Origin: Campylobacterota bacterium
Lineage (GTDB): Bacteria > Campylobacterota > Campylobacteria > Campylobacterales > SZUA-545
Length of the DNA: 22,013 nucleotides
Reading direction: 5' to 3'
NCBI GenBank assembly: GCA_030836705.1
Contig: JAUPLZ010000084.1
Span: forward strand, 1 to 22,013
Numbering within the stretch: the first letter of the stretch is position 1; each line of letters opens with the position of its first letter. The position numbers and the translations under genes are program-made. Positions 1-6,814 of this stretch are shown piece by piece. Under the pieces are notes generated by a model. That model was not told the DNA's origin. It saw nothing but the letters and a program-made list of their open reading frames with translations, and did no database searches.

Positions 1-85
1 CTAAATAATCAAAAAGCCCATCAAGCTCGTCAATCTCTTTTGAAGCATAATAAAAAACACCATCTTTTTCCAAAATATCTATCAC
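1..85 (-). CDS. 5' end of an unidentified gene, cut by the left edge
   Basis: An open frame on the minus strand runs from a GTG at 85-83 to the window edge, 28 codons without a stop, beginning V/M-I-D-I-L-E-K-D-G. An AAGG lies 8 nt before the GTG, and an in-frame TAA lies two codons upstream, so the frame cannot start earlier. It begins 12 nt after the stop of the exported-protein gene at 98-994 and is probably co-transcribed with it. The visible residues are acidic and soluble-looking; I do not recognise a family from so short a piece. It could be a chance open frame, but the ribosome binding site and tight spacing favour a real gene. Confidence 0.5.
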   Translation of the reverse strand, partial: MIDILEKDGVFYYASKEIDELDGLFDYL

Positions 86-97
86 TTTTTATACCTT

Positions 98-994
98 TTA
101 AAATTTATAACCCATCTCAAAACTTGTGGTTGTTTCAAACTCATCTTTGTATTCCAATATCCCCTCGTCATCATTCAATCCGACAAAGATTGCCCCAAGG
201 CTTAAGCCTAAAATCAAATTATTTTGAAAAGTTTTTGATACTCCAAGCCTTGCTTGACCTAGCGTATTTATGTTTTTATTATCGCTCTTTCCGCCTAGCA
301 TCTCGGCAAACAAATAAGCAGTTTTATCGGTCGGTGGATAAAACCTAACGGTCGGACCAGCCATAAAATATGCCCCGTTCGCATCAAGCCACCTACTCTC
401 TTCTTGAAAAAAACTAAAATCAAAAGTTCCCGCTTCGGCACTCACGCCTACTTTTGTATTTTTGCCGTCAAATCCAAAAGAGAGTTTATACCCTGCCATA
501 GAGCCGCTGCTTTGAGTGTAATCGTTATAAAAATTACTATAAATAAATGAATTATCAATCCAATATGAGTGCTGTTTGTCGGTGGCAATAACCTCATAGA
601 GGTATTCACCGGCATAAACAACAAGTGCAACAACCACAATAGCGCCTATTATTACAAAAATTACCGCTGAATCTCCACTGCCTGAAAAATTCAAATCCGG
701 CACACGAAGCCTTGCGCCGGCACTTGTCGTGGTGGTTGTTTTTTGTTTTTGTTTTATCTCTTCTTTTTTGCTCTCATTTGTGTCATTGTTTTCATTTTGA
801 GCAAGATATATAATTTGCGTATTTTTATGGCTCTTTTGAATTTTTTGAAACTCATCAAAACTTATCACGCTTATTTTGGCGTTAGAATATTTTTCGTGTA
901 CCTGCTGCACCACTTCGCTTGTTTGTTGATTTTGAGCATTTAATGGCAAAAAAACCAATGTAAGAGAAATTAAAACAGTTAAAAGATTTTTCAT
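98..994 (-). CDS. Exported protein of unknown function with a C-terminal beta-rich domain
   Basis: I do not recognise this 298-residue protein. Residues 1-20 look like a Sec signal peptide ending L-N-A, probably cut before Q21. Residues 21-90 are polar, ending in a Lys/Gln/Thr-rich linker (TTTTTT at 86-91). Residues 109-128 form a strongly hydrophobic helix (VIFVIIGAIVVVALVV core). Residues 143-298 alternate polar and hydrophobic residues, are rich in Tyr/Phe/Gly, and end F-E-M-G-Y-K-F, like the C-terminal beta-signal of outer-membrane barrels. The helix and the barrel-like end give conflicting topologies. Residues 68-75 contain two overlapping bacterial N-glycosylation sequons (ENNDT, DTNES), meaningful because PglB is encoded in this window. 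The ribosome binding site before the ATG is weak. The gene is divergent from the CHAD gene and probably shares a transcript with the partial gene downstream. Export is likely; everything else is open. Confidence 0.75.
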   Translation of the reverse strand: MKNLLTVLISLTLVFLPLNAQNQQTSEVVQQVHEKYSNAKISVISFDEFQKIQKSHKNTQIIYLAQNENNDTNESKKEEIKQKQKTTTTTSAGARLRVPDLNFSGSGDSAVIFVIIGAIVVVALVVYAGEYLYEVIATDKQHSYWIDNSFIYSNFYNDYTQSSGSMAGYKLSFGFDGKNTKVGVSAEAGTFDFSFFQEESRWLDANGAYFMAGPTVRFYPPTDKTAYLFAEMLGGKSDNKNINTLGQARLGVSKTFQNNLILGLSLGAIFVGLNDDEGILEYKDEFETTTSFEMGYKF

Positions 995-1019
995 TAACCA
1001 ACTTGAAATTTTTATTTTA

Positions 1020-1038
1020 TATAATGCTTGTTATTATA
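1020..1038. promoter_or_regulatory. Back-to-back -10 elements between divergent genes
   Basis: The 62-nt gap between divergent genes holds a TATAAT at 1020-1025 reading right (toward the CHAD gene) and a TATAAT at 1038-1033 reading left (toward the exported-protein gene). Each lies at a plausible distance from its start codon, and the two would overlap so that only one polymerase could bind at a time. No clear -35 is visible, which is usual for Campylobacterota sigma-70 promoters. The motifs are seen directly; promoter activity is inference in a very A+T-rich gap. Confidence 0.45.
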
Positions 1039-1056
1039 CTTTAAAGGCTGATAGTT

Positions 1057-1911
1057 TTGGATAAAAATACAAAAATGAAAGAGAGAGCATCAAGTACGCT
1101 AAAAAACTTTTTTCAAAAAACAATTGCCGATGCTTTAGAATATAAAGACATTTATTTAAATGATAAAAAAATAGAAGCGCTACATCAATACAGAGTAAAC
1201 ATCCGCAGAATACATTCTGTGCTTGTTGAGTTCAAAGAGTGTATACACCATGAAGTTTACGACTTATTAAAAACCGAGCTAAAGATTTTGGTAAAACACA
1301 CAAATAGCTCAAGAGACCTCGATGTCTTTCTTGAAAATATAAAAATTTACAAACTTATAACGCCTTATGAATTAAAAGGAAAACTTCATGAAATGGAAGA
1401 GCGCTTAAAGCAAAAACAAAACAGCCAATTTGATGAAATAAAAAAATGGTTTGAGTCAAAACAGCACAAAAAAAATCTTCAAATCGTAAATGATATTATT
1501 AAAGAAGATAAATACTATCTTTTGTGTGACAAAAACGATATATCCGCAATAATGAAAAAAAATATAAAAAAACGGATAAAAAGCATAAAAAAACGAGCAC
1601 AAATTATCATAAAAAAACATGATATGGTTGAATTTCACAAAATTAGACTTACTATTAAAAAACTAAGATACTCGATAGAGGGCTTTAAAGAGTTTAATAA
1701 AAATACAGAGATAAAAAAAATGCTTTTAAAACTTCAAGAGCTTCAAAAACTCCTCGGTGATGTATGCGATAAAGATATAGAGATAAAAAAACTAAAAGAA
1801 CTGCAAGAGCAAAACCCAGAACTTATTAATTTTCTTGTTTTGCTTATTGAGAAAAAAATGGAACAAAAAAAAGAACACTCTTTCAAAGAACTGCAAAAAC
1901 TTTCGCTTTAG
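1057..1911 (+). CDS. CHAD domain protein (polyphosphate-binding type)
   Basis: This 284-residue, very Lys-rich protein is almost entirely one CHAD domain, an alpha-helical fold that binds inorganic polyphosphate through conserved His and basic residues. Both halves of the duplicated signature are present: H43 with R46, R50 and R51, and H194 with R197, K201, K202 and R204. The family signatures S-R-D-L-D-V (about 85-90) and L-L-G-D-V-C-D-K-D (about 232-240) also match. There is no N-terminal CYTH/triphosphatase domain, so it is a CHAD-only protein, presumably a binding rather than catalytic protein. The start is TTG at 1057, chosen because AAAGG ends 9 nt upstream; the ATG at 1075 has no comparable site. 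The gene precedes gpmI by 54 nt, and gpmI has its own -10. Cellular role (granule association, polyphosphate buffering) is inferred from the family. Confidence 0.85.
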   Translation: MDKNTKMKERASSTLKNFFQKTIADALEYKDIYLNDKKIEALHQYRVNIRRIHSVLVEFKECIHHEVYDLLKTELKILVKHTNSSRDLDVFLENIKIYKLITPYELKGKLHEMEERLKQKQNSQFDEIKKWFESKQHKKNLQIVNDIIKEDKYYLLCDKNDISAIMKKNIKKRIKSIKKRAQIIIKKHDMVEFHKIRLTIKKLRYSIEGFKEFNKNTEIKKMLLKLQELQKLLGDVCDKDIEIKKLKELQEQNPELINFLVLLIEKKMEQKKEHSFKELQKLSL

Positions 1912-1927
1912 CCAAAAAGTGATTTTT

Positions 1928-1936
1928 TGTTAAAAT
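1928..1936 (+). promoter_or_regulatory. Extended -10 promoter of gpmI
   Basis: TGTTAAAAT in the 54-nt gap before gpmI matches an extended -10 (TGn plus TAnAAT-like) and is nearly identical to the TGATAAAAT before acpP. A T-rich stretch lies just upstream, as in Campylobacterota sigma-70 promoters. AAAGG at 1955-1959 is the gpmI ribosome binding site. The motif is seen; activity is inferred. Confidence 0.5.
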
Positions 1937-1965
1937 CCAGATTTTATAAACTATAAAGGCTTTTA

Positions 1966-3438
1966 ATGAACAGAGTGGTTTTGGTTATTACAGACGGCAT
2001 CGGCGATAAGCCAAAAACTCCATTTAATGCGTTTGCCAACGCAAATAAACCGACTTATGATTATCTTTTTAAAAATGTTCCATATTCACTTATAAAAACA
2101 CACGGGCATTCAGTAGGACTCCCAGAAGGTCAAATGGGAAACTCCGAAGTCGGTCACATGACCATAGGAAGCGGCAGAATAATCTATCAAGACCTTGAGA
2201 AAATCTCAATAGATATAGAACAAAAAACTATTCTCTTGAATCCAGAATTTATAAAAATGCAAAATTCGGACAAAAATACACACATCATCGGACTTTGCAG
2301 TGACGGCGGAGTGCACTCGCATATAGAGCAAATAAAAGGCATAGCAAAACTCTTAAGCAGTGGCAAAAAAAAGATTTTTTTACACCTTGTAACTGACGGC
2401 AGAGATGTCTCTCCAATCTCTTCGCCAAAATATATAAAAAATATAGAAGAGATATTGGATGAAAATATCAAAATAGCTACTATTTCCGGTCGCTTTTACA
2501 CAATGGACAGAGACAAAAGATGGGAGAGAGTAGAACTTGGATATAAAGCCATTGTAAACGCTACGCCAAAAACAACTTTAACACCTTTGCAATACATAGA
2601 TTCTGAGTACAAAAAAGAGATAACCGATGAGTTTTTAGAACCTGTCGCTTTTTATGATTATGACGGAATAAAAGACGGTGATATGGTTTTGATGGCTAAT
2701 TTTAGAAGCGATAGAGCAAGGCAAATATCTCAACTTCTCGCTCAAAAAGAGTTTATGCCAATCAAAGTCGACAAAAAAGATATAGCACTTATCACTATGA
2801 CCGAATATGCAAAAGATTTTGATTTTCCTGTGCTTTTTAAAAAAGAGACACCAAAAAACACGCTAGCAGAAATAGTAAGCAAAAAAGGATTAAGCCAATT
2901 TCACACCGCAGAAACAGAAAAATACGCTCATGTTACTTTTTTTCTAAACGGCGGAATAGAAGAGCCTTTTTATAACGAAACAAGAGTGCTTATACCATCT
3001 CCATCGGTTAGTACATATGATAAAAAGCCGCAAATGTCCGCATTTGAAGTTACCGATGCGGTTTTAAAAGCAATAGATGAAAAATACGACTTAATAATAG
3101 TAAATTTTGCAAACGGTGATATGGTAGGACACACAGGCAACTATGAAGCGGCTCTAAAAGCAGTGGAGGCGGTAGATAGTTCACTAAAAAAAATCATAGA
3201 CTCGTGCGAAAAAAATAATTATTCGCTAGTTATCACAAGCGATCACGGAAATTGCGAAGAGATGAGAGATTCTGATGGAAATATTCTTACAAATCACACG
3301 GTTGGCGATGTTTACTGTTTTGTAAAAGCACAAGGTATTTCAAAAGTAGAAAATGGCGGTTTAAGCAATATAGCGCCAACTGTTTTAAAACTAATGAATA
3401 TAGAAATACCAAAAGAGATGGATAAACCATTAATTTAA
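1966..3438 (+). CDS. gpmI: 2,3-bisphosphoglycerate-independent phosphoglycerate mutase
   Basis: This enzyme interconverts 3-phosphoglycerate and 2-phosphoglycerate in cytoplasmic glycolysis and gluconeogenesis through a phosphoserine intermediate and two Mn ions. At 490 residues it is slightly shorter than the usual length of about 510. Visible signatures are the N-terminal metal-binding V-I-T-D-G (D10), the catalytic serine in M-G-N-S-E-V-G-H (S60), T-D-G-R-D in the phosphatase insert, N-G-D-M-V-G-H (metal ligands) and T-S-D-H-G-N near the C terminus. AAAGG precedes the ATG by 6 nt. The fabG start follows by 15 nt, so a shared transcript is likely. A glycolytic gene directly before fabG is a familiar arrangement in this phylum. 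No anomalies seen. Confidence 0.97.
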   Translation: MNRVVLVITDGIGDKPKTPFNAFANANKPTYDYLFKNVPYSLIKTHGHSVGLPEGQMGNSEVGHMTIGSGRIIYQDLEKISIDIEQKTILLNPEFIKMQNSDKNTHIIGLCSDGGVHSHIEQIKGIAKLLSSGKKKIFLHLVTDGRDVSPISSPKYIKNIEEILDENIKIATISGRFYTMDRDKRWERVELGYKAIVNATPKTTLTPLQYIDSEYKKEITDEFLEPVAFYDYDGIKDGDMVLMANFRSDRARQISQLLAQKEFMPIKVDKKDIALITMTEYAKDFDFPVLFKKETPKNTLAEIVSKKGLSQFHTAETEKYAHVTFFLNGGIEEPFYNETRVLIPSPSVSTYDKKPQMSAFEVTDAVLKAIDEKYDLIIVNFANGDMVGHTGNYEAALKAVEAVDSSLKKIIDSCEKNNYSLVITSDHGNCEEMRDSDGNILTNHTVGDVYCFVKAQGISKVENGGLSNIAPTVLKLMNIEIPKEMDKPLI

Positions 3439-3453
3439 CAATAAAGGAAGTTT

Positions 3454-4197
3454 ATGAAATTTAGCGGAAAAAATGTATTAATAACAGGCGCAAGCAGAGG
3501 CATAGGTGCACAAATAGCAAGAACTCTTGCGGATTGTGGTCTAAAAGTGTGGATAAACTATCGCTCAAGCGCCGCTCAAGCAGATGAGCTTTTAAAAGAG
3601 ATAGAATTAAACGGCAAGCAAGGCGCTGTTATAAAATTTGATGCGAGCGATGAAAAAGAGTTCATTGAAGCCATAAGCACTATCGTTGAAGCCGACGGCG
3701 AGCTTAGCTATCTTGTCAACAACGCAGGAATCACAAACGACAAACTTGCAATAAGAATGAAAACCGAAGAGTTTATGAGTGTCATCAGTGCAAATCTTAC
3801 CTCATCGTTTATAGGCTCAAGAGAGGCTTTAAAAACAATGAGCAAAAAAAGATTTGGCTCAGTTGTAAACATAGCTTCAATAGTAGGCGAAACCGGAAAT
3901 GCCGGTCAAGTAAACTATAGTGCGAGCAAAGGCGGCATGATAGCAATGACAAAGAGTTTCGCTCTTGAGGGCGCTCCAAGAAATGTGAGATTCAACACAA
4001 TCACACCCGGATTTATCGAAACAGACATGACAAACGAGCTAAAAGATGAGATAAAAGAGCTATACATAAACAAAATACCTCTAAAAAGATTTGCCAATCC
4101 AAAAGAAGTTGCAAGCGTTGTAGCTTTTTTATTAAGCGATAGTGCAAGCTATATAACCGGAGAAACCATCAAAGTCAATGGCGGCTTATACATGTAG
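3454..4197 (+). CDS. fabG: 3-oxoacyl-[acyl-carrier-protein] reductase
   Basis: FabG reduces beta-ketoacyl-ACP to beta-hydroxyacyl-ACP with NADPH in the type II fatty-acid synthesis cycle. The 247-residue protein is a classical short-chain dehydrogenase: the nucleotide-binding loop T-G-A-S-R-G-I-G is at 11-18, N-N-A-G-I-T at 89-94, and the catalytic residues are S142, Y155 and K159 (Y-S-A-S-K). The C-terminal S-Y-I-T-G-E-T-I-K-V-N-G-G-L-Y-M is characteristic of FabG. AAGGAAG precedes the ATG by 5 nt. Its place before acpP and fabF settles the choice of FabG over other short-chain dehydrogenases. Confidence 0.96.
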   Translation: MKFSGKNVLITGASRGIGAQIARTLADCGLKVWINYRSSAAQADELLKEIELNGKQGAVIKFDASDEKEFIEAISTIVEADGELSYLVNNAGITNDKLAIRMKTEEFMSVISANLTSSFIGSREALKTMSKKRFGSVVNIASIVGETGNAGQVNYSASKGGMIAMTKSFALEGAPRNVRFNTITPGFIETDMTNELKDEIKELYINKIPLKRFANPKEVASVVAFLLSDSASYITGETIKVNGGLYM

Positions 4198-4201
4198 TAA
4201 A

Positions 4202-4217
4202 TATAGGGGCACCTATA
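4202..4217. repeat. Inverted repeat upstream of the acpP promoter
   Basis: A perfect 6-bp inverted repeat, TATAGG-GGCA-CCTATA, lies 5 nt after the fabG stop and ends 10 nt before the extended -10 of acpP. It could be an operator for a regulator of fatty-acid genes, or a short RNA hairpin at the end of the fabG message; it has no T-tract. The right half also creates a TATAAT (4214-4219) that could act as an alternative -10. The symmetry is visible; function is unknown. Confidence 0.35.
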
Positions 4218-4227
4218 ATCAAACTTA

Positions 4228-4236
4228 TGATAAAAT
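4228..4236 (+). promoter_or_regulatory. Extended -10 promoter of acpP
   Basis: TGATAAAAT matches an extended -10 and closely resembles the gpmI element at 1928-1936. Transcription would begin around 4243, leaving a short leader with the ribosome binding site AAGGAG at 4254-4259, 6 nt before the acpP ATG. A separate promoter here would let acpP, whose product is needed in large amounts, be expressed above fabG. Confidence 0.55.
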
Positions 4237-4265
4237 CGCACATTTAAATTCCCAAGGAGAATCAA

Positions 4266-4499
4266 ATGGCATTATTTGATGATGTAAAAGCTATAGTTGT
4301 AGAGCAGCTTAATGTAAATGCTGATGAAGTAAAAGAGACATCAAGATTTGTAGAAGATCTTGGCGCAGACAGTCTTGATGTTGTGGAGCTTGTAATGGCT
4401 CTTGAAGAGAAATTCGACATAGAGATACCTGATGATGAAGCAGAAAAAATCTCTACTGTTAAAAACGCAATGGATTTTATAAGCACTAAACTAGGGTAA
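4266..4499 (+). CDS. acpP: Acyl carrier protein
   Basis: ACP carries growing acyl chains as thioesters on a 4'-phosphopantetheine arm and serves fatty-acid, lipid A and biotin-precursor synthesis in the cytoplasm. The 77-residue acidic protein has the standard length and the attachment motif A-D-S-L-D-V-V-E at 35-42, with S36 as the modified serine. The helical pattern and the second half (E-E-K-F-D-I-E-I-P-D-D-E-A) are typical. It has a strong ribosome binding site (AAGGAG) and its own promoter. A hairpin-forming sequence separates it from fabF. Confidence 0.98.
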   Translation: MALFDDVKAIVVEQLNVNADEVKETSRFVEDLGADSLDVVELVMALEEKFDIEIPDDEAEKISTVKNAMDFISTKLG

Positions 4500-4523
4500 G
4501 GTTCGCCTTCCCCAGCCTTTACT

Positions 4524-4554
4524 CTTTATAAGTACATTTTTTGTATTTATAAAG
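4524..4554 (+). other. Hairpin between acpP and fabF
   Basis: Two 13-nt arms (4524-4536 and 4542-4554) pair around a 5-nt T loop, with a single G-T wobble. The stem is A+T-rich and is not followed by a U-tract, so it is not a standard terminator. It could protect the 3' end of an abundant acpP message, be a processing site, or partly reduce readthrough into fabF. The pairing is seen in the sequence; the role is inferred. Confidence 0.5.
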
Positions 4555-4563
4555 GTTAAAACT

Positions 4564-4577
4564 AGGAGCTAAATGTG
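4564..4577 (+). promoter_or_regulatory. fabF ribosome binding site and start choice (AGGAG ... ATGTG)
   Basis: AGGAG at 4564-4568 sits 6 nt before the GTG at 4575 that opens the FabF frame (M-K-R-V-V-V-T-G). An ATG at 4573-4575 overlaps this GTG in another frame but is followed at once by TGA, so it encodes only a start-stop pair. GTG is therefore the true start; the competing ATG could lower initiation at fabF. Confidence 0.6.
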
Positions 4578-5819
4578 AAACGGGTAGTTGTTACTGGTAT
4601 AGGCATGATAACAGCGGTTGGTAATGACGCCAACACATCTTTTAAAAACATTATAAATGGTGAGTGCGGGATTGACATAATCAAGCTTTTTGATCCAAGC
4701 AGACTTAGTGCGACAATTGCTGGCGAAGTAAAGAATTTTGATCCAGAAACAGTAATGGATGCCAAAGAGGTAAAAAAAGCAGATAGATTTATCCATCTTG
4801 GATTAAAAGCAGCAGAAGAAGCTATGGCAGATGCCGACTTTAAAGAGAGTGACAACATAGATTTTGAAAGATTTGGGATAAGTGCAGGAAGCGGCATAGG
4901 CGGACTTCCGAATATAGAGAAAAACTCTATTATTCTTGAGACAAAAGGTCCTAAAAGAATAAGTCCGTTTTTTATCCCCTCATCTCTTTCAAACATGCTT
5001 GGCGGTTTTGTTTCTATAAAATACGGTTTGCAAGGTCCAAATCTTGCCTGTGTAACCGCATGTGCTGCCGGAACTCATTCTATTACGGAGGCATTTAAGA
5101 CAATAATACTAGGCGGTGCCGATAGAATGATGGCTGTTTCAGCCGAATCTGCAATTTGCGAAGTAGGAATAGGTGGTTTTGCCTCAATGAAAGCACTTTC
5201 AACTAGAAATGAGGAGCCTAAAAAAGCCTCAAGACCTTTTGATGCAAACAGAGACGGATTTATAATGGGTGAAGGCGCTGCTTGCTTGATACTAGAAGAG
5301 TATGAAGCTGCAAAAAAAAGAGGTGCAAAAATATATGGCGAAATCGTCGGTATCGGCGAAAGTGGAGATGCCAATCATATAACATCGCCGGTTGTAAGCG
5401 GTCCGCTAAGAGCCATGAAAGCAGCTCTTAATATGGCAAAAGAGAGATGTGGCAGTGATTTCAAAGTAGATTATGTAAATGCTCACGGTACAAGCACACC
5501 CGCGAATGACAAAAACGAAACCGAAGCATTAAAAACTCTATTTAACGGCAAAGAAAACTGCCCGCCGGTTAGCTCTACAAAAGGTCAGACAGGGCATTGT
5601 TTAGGAGCAGCTGGTGGAATTGAGGCTGTTATATCATTAATGGCTATGGAACAAGGGGTGTTACCTCCTACAATCAACTATGAAACACCTGATTTAGAGA
5701 ATGGTTGTGATCTTGACTATATTCCAAACAAAGCAAGAAAAACTACCATCACGACAGTCATGAGCAACTCTTTTGGCTTTGGCGGAACTAATGGTGTTGT
5801 TATTTTTAAAAAAATATAA
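4575..5819 (+). CDS. fabF: Beta-ketoacyl-ACP synthase II
   Basis: FabF condenses malonyl-ACP with acyl-ACP to extend the chain by two carbons. The 414-residue protein has the usual length and the full thiolase-fold active site: nucleophile C163 in T-A-C-A-A-G-T, H304 in N-A-H-G-T-S-T, K336 and H341 in K-G-Q-T-G-H-C-L-G-A-A-G. The C-terminal S-N-S-F-G-F-G-G-T-N-G is the standard ending. The start is GTG at 4575. KASII (FabF) is preferred over KASI (FabB) on overall sequence and the acpP-fabF order; a single enzyme may do both jobs here, which the sequence alone cannot show. accA follows after 24 nt. Confidence 0.96.
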   Translation: MKRVVVTGIGMITAVGNDANTSFKNIINGECGIDIIKLFDPSRLSATIAGEVKNFDPETVMDAKEVKKADRFIHLGLKAAEEAMADADFKESDNIDFERFGISAGSGIGGLPNIEKNSIILETKGPKRISPFFIPSSLSNMLGGFVSIKYGLQGPNLACVTACAAGTHSITEAFKTIILGGADRMMAVSAESAICEVGIGGFASMKALSTRNEEPKKASRPFDANRDGFIMGEGAACLILEEYEAAKKRGAKIYGEIVGIGESGDANHITSPVVSGPLRAMKAALNMAKERCGSDFKVDYVNAHGTSTPANDKNETEALKTLFNGKENCPPVSSTKGQTGHCLGAAGGIEAVISLMAMEQGVLPPTINYETPDLENGCDLDYIPNKARKTTITTVMSNSFGFGGTNGVVIFKKI

Positions 5820-5843
5820 GCCCAGAGTAAGAAAAGGTATTTA

Positions 5844-6779
5844 ATGGCATTCTATCTGGATTTTGAAAACAAAATCAAAGATCTTCAAGATGAAATTGAA
5901 CTTGCAAAAATAAGAAAAGATGGGCATGCGCAAAAAGTTTTTGAAGAAGATTTAAAAAAAGTAGTAAAAAAAATCTACACTTCGCTTAGCGACTATCAAA
6001 AACTACAGCTTGCCAGACATCAAGATAGACCATATGCGATTGACTATGTCAAACTAATAATGCATGATTACCACGAAATACACGGAGATAGAGCTTTTAG
6101 AGATGACCCTGCTATTGTCTGCTACCTTGGTTATATCGATAATCAAAAATGCGTTGTAATCGGCGAACAAAAAGGTCGCGGAACCAAGAATAAACTAGAA
6201 AGAAACTTTGGAATGCCTCATCCAGAAGGCTATAGAAAAGCCTTAAGAGCTATAAAGTTAGCCGAAAAATTTAATCTGCCCGCCCTTATGCTAATAGACA
6301 CTCCGGGGGCATATCCGGGTGTTGGCGCCGAAGAGAGAGGACAAAGCGAAGCTATAGCAAGAAATCTTTTTGAACTCTCGGATGTAGAAACGACAACAAT
6401 CTCCATCGTAATAGGCGAAGGCGGGAGCGGCGGCGCATTGGCGATAGGAGTATCGGATAAGCTTGCCATGATGCGCTACTCTGTATTTAGCGTAATTTCA
6501 CCAGAAGGGTGTGCTGCAATCTTGTGGGATGATCCAGCAAAAGTAGAGACTGCAACAAACGCTCTAAAAATAACCGCTGAAGACTTAAAAGAGCTTGATT
6601 TAATAGATGATATCATCGAAGAGCCTCTAATAGGCGCTCATAGAGAAAAAGAGATAGCAGCGCAAGCAATAAAAGAGTATTTTTTAAAAAATGTTGAAGA
6701 GCTATCAAAACTTTCACTTAGTGAAAAACTAGCAAGAAGATACAATAGATTGGAAAAAATGGGGCGATTCCAAGAATAG
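5844..6779 (+). CDS. accA: Acetyl-CoA carboxylase carboxyltransferase subunit alpha
   Basis: AccA and AccD form the carboxyltransferase that moves CO2 from biotinyl-AccB to acetyl-CoA, giving malonyl-CoA for FabF-type condensations. The 311-residue protein has the family's length and order: a helical N terminus (1-60), G-R-G-T-K-N-K (111-117), I-D-T-P-G-A-Y-P-G (151-159) and the oxyanion-type G-E-G-G-S-G-G (191-197) of the crotonase fold. AAGG lies 6 nt before the ATG. accB, accC and accD are not in this window. Its position directly after fabF and just upstream of bioV links malonyl-CoA supply, elongation and biotin precursor release. Confidence 0.97.
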   Translation: MAFYLDFENKIKDLQDEIELAKIRKDGHAQKVFEEDLKKVVKKIYTSLSDYQKLQLARHQDRPYAIDYVKLIMHDYHEIHGDRAFRDDPAIVCYLGYIDNQKCVVIGEQKGRGTKNKLERNFGMPHPEGYRKALRAIKLAEKFNLPALMLIDTPGAYPGVGAEERGQSEAIARNLFELSDVETTTISIVIGEGGSGGALAIGVSDKLAMMRYSVFSVISPEGCAAILWDDPAKVETATNALKITAEDLKELDLIDDIIEEPLIGAHREKEIAAQAIKEYFLKNVEELSKLSLSEKLARRYNRLEKMGRFQE

Positions 6780-6814
6780 CAGATGTTTATCTAAATAAAA
6801 AAAGCAGGCTTTGA

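Noticed and set aside
1456..1640. Many A-rich runs in the CHAD gene resembling a repeat
   Set aside because: They are Lys codons (AAA) in a Lys-rich protein, not a repeated unit.
4562..4996. 144-codon open frame antisense to fabF
   Set aside because: It lies wholly opposite a confidently identified gene, and its Ser/Leu/Phe-rich composition is what the reverse of A-rich codons gives.
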